Positions 31,690 through 41,893 of a DNA stretch of 64,000 bases are shown piece by piece; positions within the stretch are counted from its first letter, which is position 1, and every line of letters starts with the position of its first letter. Under the pieces are notes generated by a model. The model made no database searches. It worked only from the letters and a program-made list of their open reading frames with translations, and was not told the DNA's origin. The position numbers and the translations under genes are program-made. The stretch comes from Sanguinoderma infundibulare (Eukaryota; Basidiomycota; Agaricomycetes; Polyporales; Polyporaceae): contig JAVLRN010000002.1 in the NCBI GenBank assembly GCA_032821775.1, forward strand, positions 806,001-870,000. Direction: 5' to 3'.

Positions 31690-33679
31690 GAAATCACTGA
31701 CGACCCGTCGGGAGTACGTGCACCGGATAGACGTATTCGATGGCGCCAGTCATAGATTGTGGATAGATAGATGATAGAAATAGTAGATGGACGAAGGACA
31801 TGGCGATGTTCGAGGCACAAAGGATAGCATATAAACACGGTGAACAATGCAGGCGAAGCGACAGCGGAGATGCACGGGGGAGTACAGGGAAGACACGAGA
31901 CAGCGAACAGCGACAGCGACGCAGAGACAAACAAGAACCCGATATCGTAACCGATCACCGAGGTGGACGGCAACAGAAACCGCTCAGAGCACATACACGT
32001 CCTCCTTCTCCACGCTGTACTCCTGCAGCTTCCGGAAGTACTCGATCGCCTCAGCTCCGAGTTCCATCTCAACAGCATAATGGTGGATCACGCACCTTGT
32101 CCTCGTCAGGGTCCACTTCTTCCGCTGCACGTTCCTTCCCCTTCCCCTTCCCCTTCAACCTCGACGTCGGTAGCCGGTCTCGCGATGTCGACCGTCCCCT
32201 GGATGACGGGGCAGTCGCGCGCCCATTCGCGACCGGGGCACCCGCCCTCCCGCGACCTCGCCCTCGTCCGTGCCCGCGACCCCTCCCCCATGCCGTACGA
32301 GCAGGAGGTTTCGGCGGCGACGAGTCGCTATCCATCTCCTCGTCCTTGCTGTCTAGCACGTTCTCCCTCCCCTAGCCCTTGCCCTTCTTGCTCGTCTCCG
32401 TCACCCGCACCTTCTTCGACTTCTTGGGCAGCAGCGCCTCGAGCTTCCGCACCGCCGCCTTCGGGTCCGAGTTTTCGCTCTCCCTCTCCTCCGGGCCCGC
32501 CTGTGCCCGTGTGCGCTTCTTGCCTGTAACTTTCGGAGGCTCCGCGCGGGGGTCTTCGAACCCGAGCATCGCAAGGGCGCGGCGGGGCTGCGCGACGGGA
32601 CTGCTCTACCCTTGCACGTGTCGAGCGCTGCGGTCGCTTTGCCCTTCGCGGTACGCGTGGCAGAGGACTTGACGGGGCTCGGCGACTCGTCGCGCATCGA
32701 CCGCGCTCCGGAATGCGAGTCGGACAGGGCCCCGTCCGATAAGTGCGGCATGAACAGCGGCGAGCGGTCATGCGTACTGCGGTGCTTGTGCGGCGTCCGG
32801 AGGGCGTGTGTCGGGCTCCCAGACGACGACGGCTCCTCCAAGAGTTGATCAAGACCCGTCTTCTGGACAGACGCGCGAAGGATTGGCGCAATGGAGTTCT
32901 CGGTCTCTTCGCCGAACGGCTCGAGGTCGACGTCGAGGTCGGCCTGTGAGCCAGAACCTTCGGCGGGAGGCTCATTCTCCTGGACGTCATCGGGCGCGAG
33001 GTGAGGCAGACGCATGTTCTCTTTGTCCTCATTCAGAGCGTAATCCTCTGTCGGAACGTTCTCCTTACTCATCCACGTCATTGAGATGTAATGGATCAGA
33101 GCGGACGCGATCGACATTGAAGAAGAGGATATTACGCTCCTCGCCCTACGGGATAGGCGTGAGGAGGCGATCAGGAATGGGCACAGCGCCGAAGGAACCT
33201 CGTCGAGAGCAAGCGGTGCACGACTGCCGCCTGGGGCACGCAACGACTCGACCGCGGTCTGACACTGCCGGATGGTCTTCAGCTTCTTCTCCGCGGCGAG
33301 GAGACCGGATATGTCGTCCTCGCTCGGTGGCGTGTCCCTCTTGACATAGATCGGGCCGTTCACAGGCTGGTTCTCGTCCGCCTCGTCCGAAAAATCGTGG
33401 CTGTGAACTGATCGCGATTGGGACCTGCGCGGGTGGCGGGTGGGCAGGAGATATAGATGATGGCGGCAGGGAATATGCTCGCAAAACATCGACGTTCCAC
33501 TGGAGAATACTGTTCGGATGTCGCAAGCGTTCGCTGATGAGTCGCAAGAACGCCTCAAGCGATGGCAGACGCACCAGAGGAGTAGATTCGACAGGAATAG
33601 GACCACGGATGATGCGTGTTGGAGAAGGGGTGTAAATGATTACTCTGGCTGCTTCGGACGCTGTGCTGGCTTCATCCAC
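31690..33679 (-). pseudogene. R2 gene module, copy III (unknown protein)
   Basis: The most complete R2 copy. Read on the complement: ASEAARVIIYTPSPTRIIRG (about 33650), LRHPNSILQWNVDVL, DEADENQPVNGPIYVKRD, LLAAEKKLKTIRQCQTAVE, WMSKENVPTEDYALNEDKEN (two KEN tripeptides), a FEDPRAEPPKVTGKKRTRAQ block, LEALLPKKSKKVRVTE, an Arg/Gly-rich RG stretch, KGKERAAEEVDPDEDK, and a last segment IEYFRKLQEYSVEKED to TGA at 31984. Faults: an in-frame TAG at about 32372, and the last intron/exon junction is fused, with DNA seen separately at 8600-8660 collapsed here. The 3' flank (31690-31975) matches 8740-9110. The function is unknown; basic, RG-rich and KEN-bearing composition suggests a nuclear protein. Confidence 0.5.
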
Positions 33680-34690
33680 GATGAATAAAGTCTAACGGCG
33701 GTGCCGGAGAATCTGGAAAGGTTGAAGGTTGGCAACTGGGAAAGGGAGAGGAGTGACATAGACCTTACCGAGCCTGGTTGATTTCTTTGGTGGAAGTATT
33801 AGGACACCGTTTGGAACCCACACCGATCCTTCGCGTGTCGCATCCTTCCGGCCCTGCCTGCCACCGGACTGCATGACAGTCGCCTGCTGTCCAAGTCCTA
33901 ACCTCTCAAGCCAGTCTCGCGCCCCTCGTCCCTCCCCTGCGCCAGTGTACCTCCATCATGCCTCCGGCACGGACGCTCCGCATCCCGCAACCGATTGAAA
34001 ACATATCTCCTAGGCTCCGCAATGGAGCTGCCTTTACCTGTAAACTGCTTCTAGACCATGCGCGTTGTCTTCATTCGCACGATACGAGGACATGGAAGCG
34101 ACGCTTCGAGGTGACGTGACTGACATTAGGAGTTGACTGAACCTGGAGAGCACAGGGTCGAACAGAGGCGTTGTGAGGAATGGTTCTGCTAGTGAAGCAA
34201 GGAACCAAGTAGGAAATGGTGGTGACGGTGAAGCATCGGAGGGCATCCGACGAGATCGGACGTCTCAGGCTTCTGGCGCTTAATTGATGTTGGTCTCCTA
34301 CTACTACTTTGCTCCTACTGGCACCTTCAGGGCCAGTCCTAACGTCTTGATGAACGCCCATGCCCTGTATTCAATTACATGAAGTGTCTCGTAGGCACAT
34401 CGCACTTGCGGTATGCACCCAAGGTATGGACGTCAAGCTAGCAGCAATGGCCACCCGGATGGCTTCCATTCTGACGTCTCCGATTTCTTAGTAATACGCC
34501 TGGGCTGAGTTGGACGCTAATGTTTGCAGGTCTCAATGTATCATACGTATGGTCGCTCAAAGTCTAGTCTCGGTATATTACGGTTGCTCCCACTCTGTAC
34601 TTCTGGACTTACGACCTATTTGTGAACCAGATGACCATTTGATTTGAGGCTCATTCACCGCCGCTCCGACCGGTCAATCCAAGATGCAGT
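33680..34690. other. Intergenic, no supported gene
   Basis: About 1 kb with only short frames on either strand. No splice-consistent coding series, inverted repeat or RNA was recognised. Confidence 0.5.
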
Positions 34691-35049
34691 CAAATCTCAA
34701 CCAATGGATTCGTAATGTCCGGATCGGAGACTTGGCTCCAGAGATCTCGCGGAGCCTCTCATACGACCTCGGTCGGCATGAAGCCGACCGATATGACTGA
34801 TTACCTTCCGATTTATAACCACCTACTGCATGAACTTCACAAGATAGAAGACATCAGAAGTTCTCTGACTATGCGCTCGTTCGGAACCTATGTCATGTCG
34901 CTCCCGCGAGAGAAACCACAACATTGGGCCATTTGGGCTTCAATAGCGCGGTTCCTGACTCCCCTTCGCCTCAACTTTCTAACGCACGCATTTTGTATAA
35001 ATTCGGAGCTTCGAGCATAGTCGGCGTACCCCATCCGCCACTGCACACC
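34691..35049 (+). promoter_or_regulatory. Conserved promoter block of YCII gene 2
   Basis: TATAAA at 34996-35001, 49 bp before the ATG. A GGAGACTTGGCTCC string at about 34725 and nearby sequence recur at 36655 (GGAGACTTGGTCCC) and in reverse complement at about 56205, upstream of the other YCII genes. The YCII promoter has therefore been duplicated together with the gene. Confidence 0.6.
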
Positions 35050-35526
35050 ATGTCCGCTCCGACCCTCAACAAGAACTACTTCCTCATCGTCGCACCTGAC
35101 CTACCTAGCGCATCTGCGCGTCGTGCAAAGCACACGCCGGAGCATATGGCGTATCAGGCACCGCTCTTCCAGAATGGATACACCGGTGCGTCTGCTCTCG
35201 ATGTCTATCACGGTATTTTCGCTCTGACGAGACCCCACCCCTTGATTGCAGTCGCTGGAGGTGGCCTGCTCGCAGAGGGCTCCAACTCCTCGGATGCCGA
35301 CCTCAACGAGAAACTTCGAGGCTCTTACTTGGTCGTCCAGGCGGATACGATCGAGCAGGCCTGGGACGCGCTCAAGAAGGACGTCTTCTACACGTCCGGA
35401 GAGGTGGTGAGTAAACGCCCGAGATCTCCCAGGAAGTCAAGTGGACACTCACGACATGCCTCGCAGTGGGATCATGCGAGGATCACTGTGACTCCAGTGT
35501 TCCATGCATTGCCAAAGGTCGACTGA
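35050..35526 (+). CDS. YCII-like small protein, gene 2
   Basis: Three exons, 35050-35185, 35252-35406 and 35467-35526, total 351 bp, 116 aa. MSAPTLNKNYFLIVAPDLP opens a short beta strand typical of the YCII/dimeric alpha-beta barrel fold. HTPEHMAYQAPLFQNGYTG, GGGLLAEGSNSSDADL and QADTIEQAWDALKKDVFYTS follow the family pattern: an N-terminal strand, a conserved His, an Asp-containing loop, and an A-D-(S/T)-x-E-x-A helix. WDHARITVTPVF closes it. Such proteins are small soluble dimers; the bacterial and fungal relatives have poorly defined roles. All junctions join in frame, and a TATA box and promoter block lie upstream. Confidence 0.85.
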   Translation: MSAPTLNKNYFLIVAPDLPSASARRAKHTPEHMAYQAPLFQNGYTGASALDVYHGIFALTRPHPLIAVAGGGLLAEGSNSSDADLNEKLRGSYLVVQADTIEQAWDALKKDVFYTSGEVVSKRPRSPRKSSGHSRHASQWDHARITVTPVFHALPKVD

Positions 35527-35895
35527 GAGTGTGTGGATCAGTGTAAGATTGTTATATGTTGTGTTCCTTTATGATCAGAGGAAGACCATTTGTATTACAT
35601 CCACATAAGCATTCTCGTGGCGAAGGCAATCACCCTCATTATTTGGACCACGGTCCGAAGTCCTAAGGTTTCTGAGTGGGATTCCGAGTTTTTCGAAAAT
35701 ACAGGAAGCCCGGTCAATAGTGACATCATGACGACTGGGAAAATCCTCCAACAGGGCGGCAGAGAAATCTCTGTCCCACGTTCGCAGCCAACATCTTTAG
35801 GCGTTGTGGTGGCGTCAAACGAGCGTCTAGCTCACGACTGATCATGGTGACGTGTTGCGGCCCCGGTGGCACGCCAATCACTGTTCGAAACTAGC

Positions 35896-35921
35896 ACCAC
35901 CACCACCACCACCACCAAGAT
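35896..35921 (+). repeat. (CAC)n trinucleotide microsatellite
   Basis: Seven to eight CAC units in a row between the YCII gene and the 87-codon open frame. Non-coding in the frames considered. Confidence 0.9.
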
Positions 35922-35926
35922 CTCCG

Positions 35927-36190
35927 CTAATCCGTCTTCTTATATTGCCCATAGTATGGAGTCTGTGCAGGCGCAAACCAACCTCCCTCTGTCTTGACCG
36001 CGATCACGGTCTTGTCTGTGTGGTAGAATGTGCCAGTGCTAGGCATCGCCAGAACGGTACCAGGACGAAACACTTGCTCGTACCGATATCGCTTGCCCCT
36101 CTCACGTTCAGACCGGTCAGGGCCCACGCCAACGACGGCAACCGAGATCACCGCGTTCGTGAAAAGCCCGGCCACGAATATCGACAGCAA
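35927..36190 (-). CDS. Small hydrophobic-N-terminal protein or exon, 87 codons
   Basis: On the complement the frame reads VLLSIFVAGLFTNAVISVAV, a likely membrane helix or signal anchor, then GVGPDRSERERGKRYRYEQ and KTEGGWFAPAQTPYYGQYKK to a stop at 35927. There is no ATG at the start. A CAG just before (about 36198, complement) would be a usable splice acceptor, so this may be the last exon of a spliced gene whose first exon I could not place. A degraded copy lies at 37560-37840 beside the next YCII gene, so the piece travels with YCII. The function is unknown. Confidence 0.35.
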   Translation of the reverse strand: MLSIFVAGLFTNAVISVAVVGVGPDRSERERGKRYRYEQVFRPGTVLAMPSTGTFYHTDKTVIAVKTEGGWFAPAQTPYYGQYKKTD

Positions 36191-36922
36191 GACCGCTTGC
36201 CTGGGAGCCGGCGTTCAACAGAAGGAGGCGACGTTCGCTAGGTTCGCGGAGTCGAAGGAGATCTTAAATAAATCCAAGTCGCGTCCTCCGCGATGGCTGT
36301 AACTCAATTCGATGCGGTGTCAAGTCCGAGAGGTTAGCTCTTTCAGCTTGTATTTGTCGTTCGATTCTCACGCCGTTTGCCAAACTCAATCACGTAGCAA
36401 CGCCATACCTTCCGCTTCGATGAAGGGCCGACTCGCAGTTCTGGTCGTTCAGGCTCAGCTGCAAGTCGTTGCCCGCGGTTACAGTGTTCACACTCTCTCG
36501 AGCTTCACGAAGACGCTTGCAAACTCTTTGCAAACTCAGGTGTCCAAATAGTATTATGTCTATCCATCACCGCTCAGACCGTGTCCCAATCTCAGATCCA
36601 ATATACAGCCTCAACCAGCGGATCCCAAGCTCGTAATTTCGACAGTCTAAGATCGGAGACTTGGTCCCCGAGGTCTCCTCATACAACCTCATTCGACTTC
36701 AAGGCTCGTTCGACTTCATGCCGATTGTTATATGACTAAGTGATTTTCGAATCCATGACTGTCTACTTCGTGCACTCACAAGGAGGCTTCCAGACTTCTC
36801 CAGCGTTAACACTGCGCACCAGTCAACCCACTCCCTTGAGCGACACCTCAACGTCCCATTTTCGTATATCAGTGGATGATTCCCCGCGTCGCATCGTCTC
36901 ATTCTTCTAACGTCCTTGTTTG

Positions 36923-36928
36923 TATAAA
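36923..36928 (+). promoter_or_regulatory. TATA box of YCII gene 3
   Basis: TATAAA within TATAAAGTCCGAGC, 39 bp before the ATG. The same 14-bp string is found upstream of YCII gene 4 (complement, 55942-55955). Confidence 0.6.
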
Positions 36929-36966
36929 GTCCGAGCTTCGACAACCGTTCATCATCCGCTATCGCA

Positions 36967-37441
36967 ATGTCTGTCCCGACTCTCAACAAGAACTACTTCC
37001 TCATCTTTGCCCGTGACCTTCCGGGCGCAGTGGCGAATCGTACAAAGCACAACCCAGCCCACAGGGCGTACAACGCAACGCTCGTCAAAGACGGATACGT
37101 CGGTACGTTCGCTCGCGATGTGCGCTGCCGCAGTCTCGCTCTGACCAAACACCTTGATTGCAGTCGTTGGAGGTGGCCTGCTCACCGATGGTGCCAACTC
37201 CTCGGATGCCAACCTCCACGACAAGCGTCAGGGCTCTTACTCGATCGTCCAGGCGGATACCGTCGAGAAGGCCTGGGAGACGCTTAAGAATGATCCGTAC
37301 TACACGTCCGGAGAGGTGGTGAGTGATCGCCTGAGGTCTTGTTGGAAGTCAAGGGGTCCGACCTGACGACATTGCTCACAGTGGGACCATGCGCGCATCA
37401 CCGTGACGCCGGTGTTCCACGAGTTGCCTAAGGTCGAGTGA
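36967..37441 (+). CDS. YCII-like small protein, gene 3
   Basis: Exons 36967-37102, 37164-37318 and 37382-37441, 351 bp, 116 aa, with exon lengths almost identical to gene 2. MSVPTLNKNYFLIFARDLP, NPAHRAYNATLVKDGYVG, GGGLLTDGANSSDANLHDK, ADTVEKAWETLKNDPYYTS and WDHARITVTPVFHELPKVE. It is intact and nearly identical to gene 4 on the opposite strand at 55.4 kb. Codon differences between the two are few and mostly conservative, which points to a recent duplication with both copies still under constraint. Confidence 0.88.
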
Positions 37442-37559
37442 GAATGTAGAGCTCGCTGTAGCGCAGGCAAATATCGCAATCACCGTTGCGAGAAGACCAT
37501 AAATATTGTACAATACTTATCCGATTCGGAATCCGCATGGCAGTGGTGACATCTGTTTA

Positions 37560-37840
37560 GAAGGCCATCATCTACGTTATTCCACAAGACCCCAGAATTC
37601 AAAGCGGCCTGGTGGTTGCTGACATGACGACTCGGCGAAGAGTCCCACGACGACGTTGCCGAAACGGCGTCTGGCTTACCATATGAGACCGACTTCCTGA
37701 TCGCATGTTGGCTACTACCGCCACTAAGATCGAATGCACCAATCCATCTTCCCGTATGGCACACGGCATTCAGTCAGTGCAAGATTTACGTCTGAAGTAA
37801 CCTCTCCCTGTATTGACGGCGATCATGGTCTTGTCGCACA
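37560..37840 (-). pseudogene. Decayed copy of the 87-codon membrane-type frame
   Basis: It matches 35700-36020 in pieces: 'acatgacgactcgg' versus 'acatcatgacgactggg', and 'tgacggcgatcatggtcttgtc' (shorter identical sub-blocks) versus the strand encoding TVIAVKTEGGW. The open frame is broken and most of the hydrophobic N-terminus is lost. Confidence 0.5.
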
Positions 37841-37919
37841 GCAAAACGCAGTAGGCGGTGTGTCAACCCATCGTCGTCATCAAGACGGCTTGCCTGGAGA
37901 CTGACCCTCAGAGATGGAG

Positions 37920-38206
37920 GCGAAATTCGCAGGCAAGCCGACCATTCTGGAGCTTCCACGCTATCATCACCAGGCGCAGTCCCCTCGCTCGACTTTACAG
38001 CCGGCTCCCAGACGGGGACCCTCCAGGGATTCATAGCGTCGATGCCAGGAGATGCTGTGCATACCGGGCTCAGCTTCATAGATTCAATCGACGGCGAGGA
38101 CGTGGGGGGCATGGGTGAACAAGGGCCTGACGAGGATCATAGCTTGCCTGTGGAAGAGGAGGATCATCCGGATGACATGAGCATGAGACCTGGGGAGGAT
38201 GTTTGA
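37920..38206 (+). pseudogene. DUF6533 family, copy H, C-terminal tail only
   Basis: An open segment reading RQADHSGASTLSSPGAVP, GSQTGTLQGFIAS, VHTGLSFIDSIDGEDVGG and EDHSLPVEEEDHPDD to TGA at 38206. This is the soluble tail of the DUF6533 copies (closest to copy G). All membrane-spanning exons are missing; upstream sequence is the decayed 87-codon frame. The tail stays in frame over about 95 codons, so it may be young. Confidence 0.75.
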
Positions 38207-38387
38207 TCAAATATCTCATTTTCATCGTCGAGTTGCTCAAGTAACGACGAGGGCATGCTGGATGAAATGGTGGCTTGCACCGACTGGGCTTGCGGAGAAG
38301 TCCGGCCCGGCGGTTGAACGTTATTTGGGCTCCGCAACGTCTCCGCCGGAACGACTAAGATTAGTGACGTCAGCATAGGAAACATAA

Positions 38388-39023
38388 GGGCCTGTTCGGC
38401 AAAGAGTTGCGGAAAAGAGTTGCCGGTACTTCGCTCCATATATGGGCAAGTTTTCGTCGTACCGGAAAATCGTGATTGTCCCCAGAGTTCTCGTGTTCGG
38501 ATGCCTGAAAATCCGATTACTCCAGGCGCTAATCGTCTCTGAAATCAATTCGCGCTCCCACAGGCTCCCGCTCGTCTCTCACCTCTATTCATTCACTTGC
38601 TGCCGCATCTCGTATCTTGTCCACTAGTCTGGCGGTTCCGCCATGGTCTGTGTCGAATGGGACAGCGATTCCGAAGATATTCTTATTCAAGGGCTCAAGA
38701 CGGCCGCTGCTGAGGCACGCACTGGGGACAACAATTCTCAGCCCGCGGTGTACCAGATCATCTCGGACACACTCCTCGCGCGTGGGTATGAGATAGATGC
38801 TAAGAAAGTCAAGTCCCGGTGGGGCAGGGTGCATAGGGCAGCCATGCGAGCGAAGGGGAGGGAGGCCTTAAGTGTACGGCATACGCTGCATTCACATTTC
38901 TGAGCGCTAAACAACGCTGGAAATCGCGGTAACTCTAGCGCCGGTAACTCTTTTCCAAACCGTCGTACAGCACGTGACGGAATAGCGGCAACTCTTTTCC
39001 GCAACTCTTTGCCGAACAGGCCC
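38388..39023 (+). mobile_element. Non-autonomous PIF/Harbinger-type DNA transposon
   Basis: A 636-bp element with perfect 38-bp terminal inverted repeats (38388-38425 and 38986-39023) starting GGGCCTGTTCGGCAAAGAG, flanked by a TAA target duplication (38385-38387 and 39024-39026). The 3-bp T(A/T)A target and GGGCCTGTT-like ends are those of the PIF/Harbinger superfamily. Each repeat is built of two similar half-sites (CAACTCTTT-TCCG and CAACTCTTT-GCCG), and an extra copy occurs inside at about 38945-38957. It encodes only a Myb/SANT-like protein and no DDE transposase, so it would need a transposase in trans. Confidence 0.9.
38643..38903 (+). CDS. Myb/SANT-like DNA-binding protein of the Harbinger element
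   Basis: ATG 38643, 86 codons, uninterrupted. WDSDSEDILIQGLKTAAAE, PAVYQIISDTLLARGYEID and AKKVKSRWGRVHRAAM form three helices with the spaced aromatic and acidic residues of Myb/SANT-like domains found in Harbinger second ORFs and in fungal transposases. In Harbinger elements the Myb-like protein binds subterminal sites and recruits the transposase to the nucleus. Here it is the sole ORF, preceded by a CT-rich leader inside the element. The intact frame suggests recent activity or selection. Confidence 0.75.
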   Translation: MVCVEWDSDSEDILIQGLKTAAAEARTGDNNSQPAVYQIISDTLLARGYEIDAKKVKSRWGRVHRAAMRAKGREALSVRHTLHSHF

Positions 39024-39026
39024 TAA

Positions 39027-41750
39027 GGTCCCGAGCGTCCTCTAATCCATGAGCTCGTATCCTGCATTGTTTCCAGTGCTCTGCTAATTCAATTCGTACA
39101 AACTCCCATTGATGAAGTAACAAGGTATGCGCAATGTATCCATCTCTCCATGCATACAACTCAGCCTTTGTCGTAGACCTGCTATGGTTGTGCTGTCGGA
39201 AGACGTCCGCGATCGGTCAGAGATTGGTCATGAACGCTTCGTCGTCAATGCGACGTACCTTCGCTGCGCTCGAGAGTGTGTACTGCGCGATTCCCGGCCT
39301 TAAGGACGTGACGACGGTGTTGCTGGATTCGGCCCCGACCCAGCATCTTCAGCACATCCGAGTGGACTGGAAGCCGCGGCGAACACCTCAGCTATGCACA
39401 CACGCATATACCTTAGGGGTCTGGAACGAGCGTCCCCATGTGACGCATACATGGATTCCTCCACATTGTGAGTGCTCCATCGTTCCTTGCGTGCCTTCGT
39501 AATGCGGGCGGCCATGCGGTCGCACTCCGAGCAGGAGCCTTCTCCCACTACTCTCCTCGTTCACCGCGTCACTGCCTAGTGGTGTGTGTATTTGCTTGTA
39601 GCCGCGTTTAAGTGCATATATGCATGTTTTCGCAAGCGTAGAAGTACCTCATGGTCGTGCAGTACTCGCTGGTCAATCCCGTGTTCGTTCGCACGCAAAG
39701 TAGCCCCTTGGTGCAGTCATCATTCACAATAATGGACCGAGTGAAGACCGGCGAGAAGGCAGGGCGTTCAGCTGGGGTGGTCGACCGCCTCGAATCCGCA
39801 TGCGGCCTGAGCCTGGCGCGTTGTTTCTATTCCGGGCCCCAGGTACGTCGGCGAGCACAGTGACCCGTATTTCCGCACCCCTGGTGCGTGTTCGTATCCA
39901 GATCAAGAAGCCCGCTGCTTTACGTATGCGCTCAACCTCACCGCCAGGTGCGTGTATGTCCCCCTTCGCTCGCACGTGTATCCCGCGCCGACGCAGGACC
40001 TCGTGCATCACGCCTATGCCAAACAGAATAGAAAGTTTGAACGGCCCGGCGGTACCAGATCATGTACACCCTTTCGGCAACGGATACGCGACCTCCCGCC
40101 TCCCACCCGCATGCAACCAAGGATTGGATGCATGCTTTGATCATAGCCAAAGGCCCGAGATGGGGCGTAACGTCTTGTTCGCCTCAGTGAATTGCAACAA
40201 CGCTCGCTGTATGACGTCCTTGCGCTTCTCATTCCAAGACTCGCGTGATGGGGTACAATAGGGATTATCGGACGCGAGCTATGTAGGTGAGTTACGTGTA
40301 TGATTCGTATTGATATTCTGCATGCATTTAACGTTCTGAGCCTCTGCGTGCTCGTCTAGCTTCACGAGCTGTGCGCACCCAGGGTGAGAAGAAAAAGACG
40401 AGGAAGGCAAGCGCCAAACTTATGGTATCCTTGCAATCGCAGCTGATGCACCTGCGACACACAAGCATAAGGCGCAGCTTTCAGCTGGCCTTTCGCCGAA
40501 GGGAGTGGAAGACCATAGTGGGGTCAAGAAGTAGTTCAGCCCCTGCTGGTAGAAATAGGTTTTGGAGCACGCGATGGCATCCCGAGGTTTGTCCATCCTG
40601 ACATCACGTAAAGGCTATCTTAAGTTGGATGCTTCTACGCAGAACACCGAGAAGCGCACATGGGTGCCGCACTACAGCTAGCGAAGGTCGAGGCGCGAAG
40701 CAGATCGTCCGTCCCAACGAATCAAGCTCGACGGAACGTTGGTCTGCGCAGCTCGTCAACGCATTCACAACGAGAGTTGCTTCAGGGCAACTAGAATAGT
40801 CAACGGAAGAGACGTCGCCAGGCGACACCCACGTTCCAAGCCTAGGCATCGCGTTGTTGGAACGAGGACGGTTCGGAGATGTCGGTGGTGAAGGGCGAGG
40901 ACACGCTACGCGAAGCCGCCCGGAACGCACCTCTTTGACCTCGCGGATCCGGAACGCTCGGCGTGCAGCCATAGCGTACGCGGTCACCTTGCGGGATGTG
41001 GTCCTTCGTCCCTAGCCGGTCGGGCTGTTGCTCTAGGGGGAGCGTATATTCCGCATCGGAGATCTAGACGGAAATGTGAAGTGGTCATCACCAGATTGGC
41101 GGGAGCTGTAGTCTGCGGGCCCGGGCTCCCTGCTTCGCCTTCTCCTTATCCGGCCTTCTGGGACTCACGCCAATTTGCCGAGGAGAGGGCATGCGGGTGG
41201 CGGAACGGGGTGGACAGAATGTCGGCGGAACGGTGTGTCCTCGGTCGTGGCGCGAGGATGATGACCACCCAACGGAAGCCAACGGAACGACAAGAACACC
41301 GATGGTCGAGTTGGGAGAGGCTCCGAAGGGCAGCGCGTTTAGGACGGGGCGTTATCTCGCAGCGAGCGTCGAATGCGGGATTGGCCCTGGGCGAGCGCGG
41401 CGAGGAGCGTAGGAAAGGGGAGAAAGGGTGAGAAACATGGCATCAAAGCCCCGCGCAGTGCCGCAAATTTGGCATGACCGCCAATTATTGGCGGCCGTGA
41501 GCGCGGAGGCGCGAGATCGCGTGTTTATGGAGTCCATGACGATGTGGGGTGAGAACGTCTGCATAATGGTGCCCGTTCTGCAACTCGCCTTCAAGACAGA
41601 AGATAAGAAGAGCTGAAACTTTGCGAGAGCAGTGTTGATGGAGCGGTGGGAGATATGATGGAAAGGGTAGGAGCGGAGGTGATGTTGATATGTGTCGGGA
41701 AGCTATGTAAAGTTGGCCGGAGAGCTCCTCCCCTTTCCGGCAAGGTCCAG
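39027..41750. other. Intergenic, no supported gene
   Basis: 2.7 kb with overlapping short frames on both strands (for example 39134-39502 + with IPGLKDVTTVLLDSAP, and 39800-40261 +). None shows a recognisable domain or a splice-consistent series. The 39.1-39.5 kb frame has a faint F-box/LRR-like flavour, too weak to call. The last 300 bases are the 5' region of the bZIP gene. Confidence 0.5.
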
Positions 41751-41758
41751 GTGAAGCG

Positions 41759-41765
41759 ATATAAG
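41759..41765 (+). promoter_or_regulatory. TATA box of the bZIP gene
   Basis: ATATAAG at 41759-41765 in a GC-rich setting. It lies about 130 bp before the ATG at 41894 and only a few bases before an in-frame ATG at 41771, which is why the later ATG is preferred as the start. Confidence 0.55.
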
Positions 41766-41893
41766 TCCGCGTGGGTGAAGCTTCCCATCTTTTTGAACCC
41801 AAACCCCCACCTCCGTCGCCATCCTCCTCCGCAGCCGTCCGCCCGACAACCATTCCGCCCACAGGCAGTCTTGCCCCTCGAAAACGAACAGCC

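Larger units (their letters stand above)
36410..37510 (+). repeat. Left arm of a YCII inverted duplication
   Basis: About 1.1 kb that recurs in reverse complement at 55325-56465. It covers the promoter, the complete YCII gene and short flanks on each side. Similarity is very high in the coding exons and introns and lower in the outer flanks (for example GCTTCACGAAGACGCTT is kept, with indels around it). Confidence 0.8.

Noticed and set aside
32401..33606. Single 401-codon complement frame through R2 copy III
   Set aside because: Its last quarter runs in a different frame from the conserved R2 coding blocks (PPKVTGKK...), so it is a chimera of true coding and out-of-frame sequence.
39134..39502. 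122-codon + frame with LKDVTTVLLDSAP
   Set aside because: Weak resemblance to F-box/LRR proteins only; no neighbouring exons or F-box.
40371..41600. Several 70-130-codon frames on both strands upstream of the bZIP gene
   Set aside because: Overlapping, mutually exclusive, no similarity recognised.
41771..41893. Upstream in-frame ATG of the bZIP gene (41 extra residues)
   Set aside because: It sits only a few bases after the likely TATA box, so it would be upstream of or at the transcription start.
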